Source: an uncultured Curtobacterium sp.
GTDB taxonomy: Bacteria; Actinomycetota; Actinomycetes; Actinomycetales; Microbacteriaceae
Length of the DNA: 6,395 nucleotides
Direction: 5' to 3'
NCBI GenBank assembly: GCA_913774725.1
Contig: CAJYIG010000251.1
Coordinates: 1 to 6,395 of the forward strand
Shown here: positions 1-4,310 of the stretch, piece by piece
How the letters are laid out: each line of letters starts with the position of its first letter
Numbering within the stretch: the stretch's first letter is position 1
The notes under the pieces: generated by a model
Told to the model about the DNA's origin: nothing
The model's input: the letters and a program-made list of their open reading frames with translations, nothing else
The model's database searches: none
Program-made: the position numbers and the translations under genes

Positions 1-1
1 C

Positions 2-103
2 GGACCGCGCTGGCGGCAGGGCGTCGGTCAGCGCCGGTCAGAGCCGGCAGTGCCGGCACCGCCGGTCAGCGCTGGTCGGCGCTGGTCAGCGCTGGACAGC
101 GCT
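2..103. repeat. Degenerate 10-bp tandem repeat tract downstream of pabA
   Basis: The tract is built of units resembling GGTCAGCGCT. Clear units begin at 26, 36, 46 (9 bp), 55 (9 bp), 64, 74, 84 and 94, and a related unit lies at 2-11. The best copies differ at one position, and several carry the palindromic core AGCGCT. No stop codon occurs in the plus frames here, but none of the frames gives a recognisable protein, so I read positions 1-138 as intergenic. A small hairpin (GTGCA 106-110 with TGCAC 117-121) sits between the repeats and the pabA stop and could contribute to termination. The function is unknown; slippage-generated spacer DNA is the simplest explanation. Confidence 0.6.
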
Positions 104-138
104 GGGTGCAGGGCGGTGCACATCCCCGCCCGACACCG

Positions 139-783
139 TCAGGAGCGGTGTTCGGCGATCAGCGGGTTGAGCGCCGCCGCTCGCTCGGCAGCACCGGCGA
201 GCCCGGTGGTCTCGAGCCAGTTGCCGACCATCCGGTACCCGCCCTCCGTCAGGACCGACTCGGGGTGGAACTGCACGCCGTAGACGGGGTGGTCGCGGTG
301 CTCGACGCCCATGATCACGCCGCCACCGGTCCGCGCCGTCACGGTCAGCTCGTCCGGCACCGTGCCGTCGACGATCGCGAGGGAGTGGTACCGCGTGGCC
401 GTGAACGGGTGGGGGACGCCGGTGAAGAGCACGCTGTCGTCGTGATCGACCTGCGACGTCTTGCCGTGCATGAGCTCCTCGGCGTGGGTCACCGTCGCGC
501 CGAGCGCCTCGGCGATGGCCTGGTGCCCCAGGCACACCCCGAGCAGTGGGGTCTCGGCGTCGATCGCGGCTCTGACGGTGGGGATCGAGACACCGGCATC
601 CGCCGGCGTGCCCGGGCCCGGCGAGAGCAGCACGCCGTCGTAGTCCGCGATGCGGTCGGCGATCTCGGCCTCGGGGAACGCGTCGTTGCGCACGACGTCA
701 GTGTCCGCACCGAGCTGCTGGAGGTAACCATTGAGCGTGTAGACGAAGCTGTCGTAGTTGTCGACGACGAGGATCTTGGTCAT
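139..783 (-). CDS. pabA: Class I glutamine amidotransferase, aminodeoxychorismate/anthranilate synthase component II (PabA/TrpG)
   Basis: This 214-residue cytoplasmic protein is the glutaminase subunit that releases ammonia from glutamine. It passes it to a chorismate-using partner (PabB for folate, or TrpE for tryptophan). The whole GATase fold is visible: the N-terminal ILVVDNYDSF strand-loop, the oxyanion motif LSPGPGTP (53-60), the nucleophile Cys84 in GVCLGHQ, HGKTS (106-110), RYHSL (131-135), and the catalytic pair His173/Glu175 in QFHPES. The length is normal for a stand-alone subunit. The start is an ATG, and the protein begins MTKILVVDNYDSF, as expected for the family. It diverges from crgA across 82 bp, the same neighbourhood as trpG beside crgA in M. 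tuberculosis. No chorismate-binding partner is in the window, so sequence alone does not decide between folate and tryptophan roles. The product class is near certain; the symbol is less so. Confidence 0.95.
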   Translation of the reverse strand: MTKILVVDNYDSFVYTLNGYLQQLGADTDVVRNDAFPEAEIADRIADYDGVLLSPGPGTPADAGVSIPTVRAAIDAETPLLGVCLGHQAIAEALGATVTHAEELMHGKTSQVDHDDSVLFTGVPHPFTATRYHSLAIVDGTVPDELTVTARTGGGVIMGVEHRDHPVYGVQFHPESVLTEGGYRMVGNWLETTGLAGAAERAAALNPLIAEHRS

Positions 784-792
784 GGTCGGATC

Positions 793-798
793 ACCGTA
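793..798 (-). promoter_or_regulatory. Putative -10 element of pabA
   Basis: On the minus strand TACGGT lies nine bases before the pabA ATG. It would place the transcript start only about two to four bases ahead of the start codon. No convincing -35 hexamer or strong Shine-Dalgarno is visible. This is a weak call based on spacing and resemblance to TANNNT. Confidence 0.3.
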
Positions 799-852
799 CT
801 CGTGGGGGATGTGCGCGGGCTGCTGAGGGTCTTCCCACAGACGTGGTCACGG

Positions 853-858
853 TAGGAT
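853..858 (+). promoter_or_regulatory. Putative -10 element of crgA (leaderless start)
   Basis: TAGGAT fits the actinobacterial TANNNT -10 consensus and ends seven bases before the crgA ATG at 866. Transcription would therefore begin at or within a base of the start codon. There is no good Shine-Dalgarno closer to the ATG, and a -35 hexamer is not obvious. Leaderless mRNAs are common in actinobacteria. The assignment is an inference from spacing. Confidence 0.45.
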
Positions 859-865
859 ACCGGCC

Positions 866-1120
866 ATGGCCAAGGACAAGGACCGCACCAAGCCCGCCCG
901 GAGGACCCGAGCCGACTCGGTCGACACGGCGGGCGACCAGCCCAATCCCGTGTGGTTCAAGCCGGTCATGTTCGGCTTCATGCTCATCGGGCTCGCCTGG
1001 GTGATCGTCTTCTACATCTCGAACACGACGCTGCCCGTGCCGTCGCTCGGCTCGTGGAACATCCTGATCGGCTTCGGAATCATGTTCATCGGGTTCCTCA
1101 TGACCACCCGGTGGCGGTAG
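866..1120 (+). CDS. crgA: Cell division protein CrgA
   Basis: This is an 84-residue membrane protein of the CrgA family (formerly UPF0233). In mycobacteria CrgA is a divisome component that contacts FtsZ, FtsQ, FtsI and CwsA, and in Streptomyces it inhibits septation. The sequence shows a charged cytoplasmic N-terminus (about 1-28) and the diagnostic NPVWFKPVMFG segment leading into transmembrane helix 1 (about 33-52). A short loop with PVPSLGSWN follows, then helix 2 (about 62-80) and the basic end TTRWR. Length and topology match the family. The ATG at 866 is the only sensible start, since the protein begins MAKDKDRTKP like its relatives. It is divergent from pabA and convergent with the rhomboid gene, with its own terminator-like hairpin 18 bp after the stop. 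Expression is probably from the TAGGAT element just upstream, giving a leaderless message. Confidence 0.96.
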   Translation: MAKDKDRTKPARRTRADSVDTAGDQPNPVWFKPVMFGFMLIGLAWVIVFYISNTTLPVPSLGSWNILIGFGIMFIGFLMTTRWR

Positions 1121-1138
1121 CCGCCACGCCGCACTTCC

Positions 1139-1172
1139 GACGCCCGTCGTACCAGCAGGTACGGCGGGCGTC
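1139..1172 (+). terminator. Terminator-like hairpin after crgA
   Basis: A 15-bp stem (1139-1153 with 1158-1172, one G-U pair) closes on an AGCA tetraloop, 18 bp past the crgA stop. Only a T-containing GTCGTTCGTCC stretch follows, not a real U-tract, as is usual in high-GC actinobacteria. The symmetry means it could also stop transcripts from the opposite side. Confidence 0.75.
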
Positions 1173-1202
1173 GTCGTTCGTCCGAGCGCACCGTTCCGCG
1201 GG

Positions 1203-1405
1203 CTCTCCACAAGCTCGGTGGAGACAGCCGTCGTTCCTCCACACCCCGACGCTGGTTCTCCACAGTTGTCCACACTTTCCACACAGTCATCCACACCCGC
1301 GTCCCCGAGTTGTCCACAGGCCCGTCCACAGTGGGGATAATCACACGCGTGTAACTCACCGAGTTGTCCCCAGCTGTGGACAACTCCCGCTCGTACTGTG
1401 GAGAG
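1203..1405. promoter_or_regulatory. DnaA-box cluster in the crgA/rhomboid convergent gap
   Basis: About a dozen DnaA-box-like nonamers lie in some 200 bp. Forward boxes start at 1203, 1235, 1256, 1266, 1275, 1287, 1310, 1322 and 1364. Reverse boxes are at 1332-1340, 1375-1383 and 1397-1405. Exact TTGTCCACA, the GC-rich actinobacterial form of the DnaA box, occurs at 1266, 1310 and in reverse at 1375. TTCTCCACA (1256), TTATCCCCA (reverse, 1332) and TTGTCCCCA (1364) are one or two bases off the TTGTCCACA/TTATCCACA consensus; the others keep the TCCACA core with poorer 5' ends. Box starts are spaced at close to whole helical turns. By hand count 1251-1390 is about 59% G+C, lower than the surroundings. 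There is no gene here, and both flanking genes end here, so a transcriptional role is unlikely. Known parallels are titration clusters such as E. coli datA and the DnaA-box clusters around Streptomyces oriC. DnaA binding itself is inferred. Confidence 0.7.
1361..1386. repeat. Near-perfect 26-bp palindrome made of two head-to-head DnaA boxes
   Basis: GAGTTGTCC at the left (1361-1369) is mirrored by GGACAACTC at the right (1378-1386) around an AGCTG-centred core. The only asymmetry is a C/A difference between the left box TTGTCCCCA (1364-1372) and the right box TTGTCCACA (reverse, 1375-1383). A perfect 10-bp palindrome, ACACGCGTGT, lies just upstream at 1343-1352. Confidence 0.75.
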
Positions 1406-1422
1406 CGCCATCCGGTCATGCA

Positions 1423-1460
1423 GAACGCCCCGCCGCTCGCAGGGGAGCAACGGGGCGTTC
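1423..1460 (-). terminator. Terminator-like hairpin after the rhomboid gene
   Basis: A perfect 10-bp stem (1423-1432 with 1451-1460) encloses a second 4-bp stem (GCTC 1435-1438 with GAGC 1445-1448). It lies about 20 bp beyond the rhomboid stop. There is no U-tract. It marks the right-hand edge of the DnaA-box island. Confidence 0.75.
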
Positions 1461-1479
1461 ATGTCGGTTCGAGCGTCGA

Positions 1480-2346
1480 TCAGCCGATGGCGTAGCCACC
1501 GATGCTGATGTACGCGGCGCCGATACCCGCCACGAGCAGCACGGCCTCGGCGATCAGCAAACCGATCTGCAGCCCGCGCTGCCGGACGTTCCGGGTCTTC
1601 GAGAAGACGAACCCCGTGACGAACCCCAGGACGATGCCGCCGACATGGGCCTGCCACGAGATGTTCGTACCGGGCAGGAACCCGACGACCAGGTTGAGGC
1701 CCATGATCACGAGCAGCTGCACGGCGTTGTAGCCGAGGCTGCGCTGGATCACGAAGAACGCCGCGAAGAGCCCGAAGATCGCTCCGGAGGCACCGACCAC
1801 CGGAGTACCTGGTGTCAGCAGGGAGACCGCGAGGTCACCGCCGAGTCCCGCCAGGAGGTACAGCGCGACGAAGCGCCACGTGCCGAGCAGGTTCTCGAGG
1901 ATCCGCCCGAAGATGAACACCGCGAGCATGTTGAACCCGATGTGGAAGATCGACGAGTGCACGAACAGCCCGGTGACGAGGCGCCACGGCTGCGTCCCGA
2001 CCAGCGGCGTCCAGTAGCTCAGCCACTGGTTGACGACGCCACCGGACAGCAGGTTCAGCAGCCAGACGACGACCGACACGGCGATGATCACCGTGGTCGC
2101 CTTCTGGTCCATCATCGCGAACCGACGCCGTGCGACGGTCAGGCCGCCCGGCGCCCCCGAGGCACGACGGTTCGCCTGGAACTGCGCACGCTGCTCACGC
2201 ACGCACTCCGGGCAGTGCACGCCGACGGCCGCCGGCGTCTGGCACTCGGTACAGATCGTCCGCCCGCACCGTTGGCACAGGATGAAGCTCTGCCGGTCCG
2301 GATGCCGGTAGCAGTAGTTCTCCCGCCCCGGGGCCTGGTCGGTCAC
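1480..2346 (-). CDS. Rhomboid family intramembrane serine protease with N-terminal zinc-finger module
   Basis: This 288-residue polytopic membrane protein cleaves transmembrane substrates within the bilayer. The N-terminal 50 residues hold a B-box-like cysteine/histidine cluster (Cys12, His15, Cys24, Cys27, Cys32, Cys35, His44, Cys45, Cys48) that should bind zinc on the cytoplasmic side. Hydrophobic helices follow from about residue 84. The rhomboid signature is complete: HxxxxHxxxN in a helix (His130, His135, Asn139), nucleophile Ser187 in GASGAIFG, and catalytic His234 in AHVGG. An additional helix at about 260-280 gives a 6+1 type topology. The start is a GTG at 2346, supported by the conserved early CYRHP finger and by a GAGGAC sequence overlapping the end of ppiA. 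It starts 5 bp after the ppiA stop, so the two are probably translated from one mRNA and perhaps coupled. The physiological substrate cannot be told from sequence. Confidence 0.94.
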   Translation of the reverse strand: MTDQAPGRENYCYRHPDRQSFILCQRCGRTICTECQTPAAVGVHCPECVREQRAQFQANRRASGAPGGLTVARRRFAMMDQKATTVIIAVSVVVWLLNLLSGGVVNQWLSYWTPLVGTQPWRLVTGLFVHSSIFHIGFNMLAVFIFGRILENLLGTWRFVALYLLAGLGGDLAVSLLTPGTPVVGASGAIFGLFAAFFVIQRSLGYNAVQLLVIMGLNLVVGFLPGTNISWQAHVGGIVLGFVTGFVFSKTRNVRQRGLQIGLLIAEAVLLVAGIGAAYISIGGYAIG

Positions 2347-2351
2347 CGGGT

Positions 2352-2891
2352 TCAGACGTCCTCGACGTCGATGCTCTCGATGACGACGTCGTCGAGCGGC
2401 TTGTCACGGCCGTCCGTCGGCACGCCCTCGATCGCGTCGACCACGGCGCGCGACTCGTCGTCGGCGACCTCACCGAAGATGGTGTGCTTGCCCTGGAGCC
2501 AGGGGGTCGCCACCGTGGTGATGAAGAACTGGGAACCGTTGGTGCCGCGGCCGCCCTGGATGCCGGCGTTCGCCATCGCGAAGATGTACGGCTTCTGGAA
2601 GGTGAGCTCCGGGTGGATCTCGTCGTCGAACCGGTAGCCCGGGCCACCGATGCCCTGACCGAGCGGGTCGCCGCCCTGGATCATGAAGTCCTTGATGATG
2701 CGGTGGAAGACGACACCGTCGTAGAGCTTGTCGGTCGAGACCTTGCCCGTGCCGGGGTGGGTCCACTCCTGCTTGCCGGTCGCGAGGTCGACGAAGTTCT
2801 TGACGGTCTTCGGAGCGTGGTTGCCGAACAGGTTGACGCGGATGTCGCCCTTGTTCGTGTGGATCGTTGCGACAGCGGTGTGCAGAGACAT
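2352..2891 (-). CDS. ppiA: Peptidyl-prolyl cis-trans isomerase, cyclophilin type
   Basis: This 179-residue cytoplasmic cyclophilin catalyses proline isomerisation during protein folding. Catalytic-pocket residues align with human CypA: Arg64, Phe69 and Gln72 in [14 protein letters not shown], then NGSQFFITT (118-126), Trp131 (CypA W121) and His136 (CypA H126). There is no signal peptide, so it is cytosolic rather than secreted. I chose the ATG at 2891, giving [16 protein letters not shown], which is the family N-terminus. An in-frame start at 2933 would add 14 residues (rich in Arg and Cys) that do not resemble cyclophilins. A -10-like GAGAAT ends six bases before this ATG, consistent with a leaderless start. 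The gene is followed after 5 bp by the rhomboid gene on the same strand and diverges from the membrane protein at 3008. A cyclophilin in this spot matches M. tuberculosis ppiA (Rv0009). Confidence 0.96.
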   Translation of the reverse strand: MSLHTAVATIHTNKGDIRVNLFGNHAPKTVKNFVDLATGKQEWTHPGTGKVSTDKLYDGVVFHRIIKDFMIQGGDPLGQGIGGPGYRFDDEIHPELTFQKPYIFAMANAGIQGGRGTNGSQFFITTVATPWLQGKHTIFGEVADDESRAVVDAIEGVPTDGRDKPLDDVVIESIDVEDV

Positions 2892-2897
2892 GTTCCG

Positions 2898-2903
2898 ATT
2901 CTC
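2898..2903 (-). promoter_or_regulatory. Putative -10 element of ppiA (leaderless start)
   Basis: On the minus strand GAGAAT, preceded by TGC like an extended -10, ends six bases before the ATG at 2891. Initiation would therefore fall at the start codon. The first base is off the TANNNT consensus and no clear -35 is visible. Confidence 0.35.
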
Positions 2904-2910
2904 GCATGTA

Positions 2911-2963
2911 CACCTGACGGTGAGACGGATCACACAGCCGACGATCCGTGACCTGTCAGGGTG
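2911..2963. promoter_or_regulatory. Imperfect dyad in the ppiA/3008 divergent promoter region
   Basis: A perfect 7-bp inverted repeat (ACGGATC 2925-2931 and GATCCGT 2943-2949) is extended outward, with small offsets. CACC-TGAC at 2911-2918 is mirrored by GTCAGGGTG at 2955-2963. The dyad lies between the two divergent start codons and overlaps the probable -35 of the rightward gene. It could be an operator for both genes, but no regulator is identified. Confidence 0.35.
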
Positions 2964-2977
2964 CTCGGTGGCAGGAT
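2948..2977 (+). promoter_or_regulatory. Putative promoter of the membrane protein gene at 3008
   Basis: GTGACC (2948-2953) and CAGGAT (2972-2977) are separated by 18 bp and resemble -35 and -10 hexamers. A start near 2984 would give a leader of about 24 nt containing the ribosome binding site. Both hexamers depart from consensus at one or two positions. Confidence 0.35.
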
Positions 2978-2996
2978 GGGGTCACGCCGATCCGAT

Positions 2997-3001
2997 GGAG
3001 G
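2997..3001 (+). promoter_or_regulatory. Ribosome binding site that fixes the start at 3008
   Basis: A perfect GGAGG with a 6-base spacer precedes the ATG at 3008. This selects that start over an in-frame codon at 2948, which would add 20 unlikely residues and overlap the promoter. Confidence 0.8.
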
Positions 3002-3007
3002 TACCAG

Positions 3008-3583
3008 ATGACGACGATCGAGATCCCGCGCAAGCGTCGGAAGCAGATCAAGAAGCTCAAGGGCAAGACCGCCTCGCTCCTCGGCGAGCAGCGCAAGGTC
3101 CTCGAGCACGCGAACGCGATCCTCGCCGAGGCCCGCTCGCACGCTGCCGACGCAGCCCGCAAGGACATCGCCCCGCGCGTGCAGAACGCGATCGACAACG
3201 GGATCCGTCCCGCAGTCGCGACGGGCGTGCACGCAGCGACCTCGGCCGCCCACAGCGCGTCGCACCGCTTCCAGACCGAGGTGGTCCCCGGTCTCGTCGC
3301 GACCGCCGGTTCGGTCATGAGCGTCAAGGACCTCGCGAAGGACCCGCGCGTCAAGAAGATCGTGAAGGACGCCCAGAAGAAGGGCAAGAAGGCGAAGAAG
3401 GCTGCCGCCAAGTACACGCCGGGCCACCAGAAGAAGGGCCTGGGCTTCGGTGGAGTCGCCCTCATCGTCGTCGGTGTCGTCGCCGTCGCCGGTGCCGCCT
3501 ACGCCGCGTACCAGACGCTCCGCGCCGACGACGACCTGTGGGTCGCTGACGACGCCGACACCGCGGGCAAGCCCGCCGCCTGA
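3008..3583 (+). CDS. Uncharacterised basic protein with a single C-terminal membrane anchor
   Basis: I do not recognise a named function for this 191-residue protein. It begins with a strongly basic stretch (RKRRKQIKKLKGK, 8-20). A long Ala-rich, probably helical region (about 21-105) follows, with heptad-like spacing of Ala and charged residues. Next is a Lys-rich segment (about 116-136, with KKGKKAKKAAAK) reminiscent of histone-H1-type tails. One transmembrane helix (about 147-168, GVALIVVGVVAV) leads to a short acidic tail with DDDLWVADD. The topology is probably N-in with a short external tail, but it has no signal peptide. It occupies the position of M. tuberculosis Rv0008c, likewise opposite in strand to gyrA and next to ppiA. 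Streptomyces also has a helical, C-terminally anchored protein (DUF5324) near ppiA, as I recall. The basic region could bind nucleic acid or acidic lipids; that is inference. A strong terminator follows the stop. Confidence 0.85.
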   Translation: MTTIEIPRKRRKQIKKLKGKTASLLGEQRKVLEHANAILAEARSHAADAARKDIAPRVQNAIDNGIRPAVATGVHAATSAAHSASHRFQTEVVPGLVATAGSVMSVKDLAKDPRVKKIVKDAQKKGKKAKKAAAKYTPGHQKKGLGFGGVALIVVGVVAVAGAAYAAYQTLRADDDLWVADDADTAGKPAA

Positions 3584-3596
3584 CCTCCCGGTTCGT

Positions 3597-3631
3597 ACGA
3601 AGGGCCCCGGCACTCCGCCGGGGCCCTTCGT
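3597..3631 (+). terminator. Strong intrinsic-type hairpin after the membrane protein gene
   Basis: A perfect 15-bp stem (3597-3611 with 3617-3631) carries a 5-nt ACTCC loop and begins 13 bp after the stop codon. It is followed by CGTCCCC rather than a U-tract. Confidence 0.85.
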
Positions 3632-4006
3632 CGTCCCCGCTACCGGCCGACGGGAGGGCGCCGACGCCTGCCGGTCACCGAGCGGGCACGTTCCGTCCCA
3701 CTCGGCGCTGTCGATCGACGAGAAGCACCCGCTCGGCGGCACACGCGCGGCAGGTCCTACCCGCTCGGGAGGCCGCAGCACCGACGGCGGGGACGCACGG
3801 ATCACCGCCCGTGGCCGTGTCCCCGTCGCACAACACGCCGCACGCAGCCGTCCCGGTCGCACAACACGCCGCTCGACCGCGCACCGAACGGCAAGTCGTG
3901 CGCCCAGGAGGGCTCGCGCGAAGGGAACGGCCGCGACGAGGGCGACACCCGCGGCGGAGCCAACCATCACGGAGCGGCGCGCCGAAGGCGCCGACGAGCA
4001 CAGAAC
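3632..4006. other. Gene-free stretch between the terminator and the tRNA terminator
   Basis: Open frames cross this region on both strands because of the high G+C content. None has a plausible start with a ribosome binding site or a recognisable product, and the longest minus-strand frame begins inside tRNA-Ala. The stretch contains the direct repeat at 3819-3872, repeated short CCCGCTCGG or its complement (3678-3686, 3728-3736, 3760-3768), and a small GCGCC-GAA-GGCGC hairpin at 3979-3991. I see no RNA gene or promoter I can defend. Confidence 0.55.
3819..3872. repeat. Two 23-bp direct repeats with a 31-bp period
   Basis: Positions 3819-3841 and 3850-3872 are identical except at one position (GTCCCC versus GTCCCG at the start, then GTCGCACAACACGCCGC in both). 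The 8-bp spacer is unique. Two copies are too few for a CRISPR array, and there is no flanking cas gene. The repeat may belong to a dispersed intergenic family. Confidence 0.7.
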
Positions 4007-4046
4007 GAAGCCCCTGCGAAGCGACGAAGTCGCGAGCAGGGGCTTC
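4007..4046 (-). terminator. Terminator of the tRNA-Ile/tRNA-Ala transcript
   Basis: A perfect 11-bp stem (4007-4017 with 4036-4046) contains an inner 5-bp stem (GCGAC 4021-4025 with GTCGC 4029-4033, GAA loop). It starts 6 bp beyond the 3' end of tRNA-Ala. Reading leftward, GTTCTGTGCTC follows, a weak T-rich tail. Confidence 0.8.
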
Positions 4047-4052
4047 TGCGAG

Positions 4053-4125
4053 TGGAGCCTGGGAGAATCGAACTCCCGACATCCTGCTTGCAAAGCAGGC
4101 GCTCTACCAACTGAGCTAAGGCCCC
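4053..4125 (-). tRNA. tRNA-Ala (anticodon TGC)
   Basis: This is a 73-nt cloverleaf. The acceptor stem pairs GGGGCCT with AGGCTCC (one G-U), followed by discriminator A. The D arm carries AGCTCAGTTGGTAGAGC. The anticodon arm is CTGCT-TTTGCAA-AGCAG with anticodon TGC (complement of 4090-4092), and the T arm carries GGTTC-type GAGTTCGATTC. The 3' CCA is not encoded: the bases after the discriminator read CTC, so CCA must be added post-transcriptionally. It lies 32 bp downstream of tRNA-Ile on the same strand, the usual Ile-Ala pair after gyrA in actinobacteria. Confidence 0.97.
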
Positions 4126-4157
4126 GTGAGGACCAGCGTACCGGCCCCGGAGGGAAG

Positions 4158-4234
4158 TGGTGGGGCTACAAGGACTTGAACCTTGGACCTCTTCGTTATC
4201 AGCGAAGCGCTCTAACCGCCTGAGCTATAGCCCC
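4158..4234 (-). tRNA. tRNA-Ile (anticodon GAT), with encoded CCA
   Basis: The acceptor stem GGGGCTA pairs perfectly with TAGCCCC, followed by discriminator A. The D arm is AGCTCAGGCGGTTAGAGC, and the anticodon arm is TTCG-CTGATAA-CGAA with anticodon GAT (complement of 4198-4200). The T arm contains GGTTCAAGTCC. The body is 74 nt (4161-4234). The next three bases, 4158-4160, read CCA on the minus strand, so the tail is encoded, unlike in the neighbouring tRNA-Ala. It is probably the first of two tRNAs in one transcript. Confidence 0.97.
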
Positions 4235-4248
4235 TCAGACCAGATGAA

Positions 4249-4254
4249 AGCCTA
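4249..4254 (-). promoter_or_regulatory. Putative -10 element of the tRNA pair
   Basis: On the minus strand TAGGCT sits about 14 bp ahead of tRNA-Ile, giving a predicted leader of about 8 nt, typical for tRNA precursors. The -35 is poor (TTCGTT with 17-bp spacing). Read-through from gyrA-DUF3566 is also possible because no clear terminator separates them. Confidence 0.35.
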
Positions 4255-4310
4255 CCGTACCGATCTCGCAGAACGAAATCGAGGGGCGACTGCCGTCCGG
4301 CCCGGGTGTG

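Noticed and set aside
106..855. Plus-strand open frame of 249 codons antisense to pabA, considered as the end of a convergent neighbour such as pknB
   Set aside because: The peptide has no kinase or PASTA features. The opposite strand encodes an intact PabA with all catalytic residues.
1203..1405. Main chromosomal oriC
   Set aside because: In most actinobacteria oriC lies between dnaA and dnaN, neither of which is in the window, and no strongly A+T-rich unwinding element is present. It is kept as a DnaA-box cluster with origin activity left open.
952..2637. Plus-strand open frame of 561 codons across the crgA end, the DnaA-box gap and the antisense of rhomboid and ppiA
   Set aside because: It overlaps three well-supported genes in the wrong frame, is rich in Arg, His, Asp and Pro as expected for a GC-rich shadow frame, and has no recognisable domain.
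2892..2933. N-terminal extension of ppiA from the in-frame start at 2933
   Set aside because: The extra 14 residues do not resemble cyclophilin N-termini and would use up the probable -10 element. The ATG at 2891 gives the family start.
3819..3872. CRISPR array
   Set aside because: There are only two repeats with an 8-bp spacer and no cas genes, so it does not have array architecture.
3675..4082. Possible small minus-strand gene between the tRNA genes and the membrane protein gene
   Set aside because: The first residues come from the tRNA-Ala sequence, the frame runs through the tRNA terminator hairpin, and the repeated ACCATGT-like peptide simply reflects the direct DNA repeat. No ribosome binding site or family resemblance was found.
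2930..4093. Minus-strand open frame of 387 codons antisense to the membrane protein gene and crossing the gene-free stretch
   Set aside because: It starts inside tRNA-Ala, crosses two strong hairpins, and its composition is that of a shadow frame. The opposing gene has a perfect ribosome binding site and a coherent domain layout.
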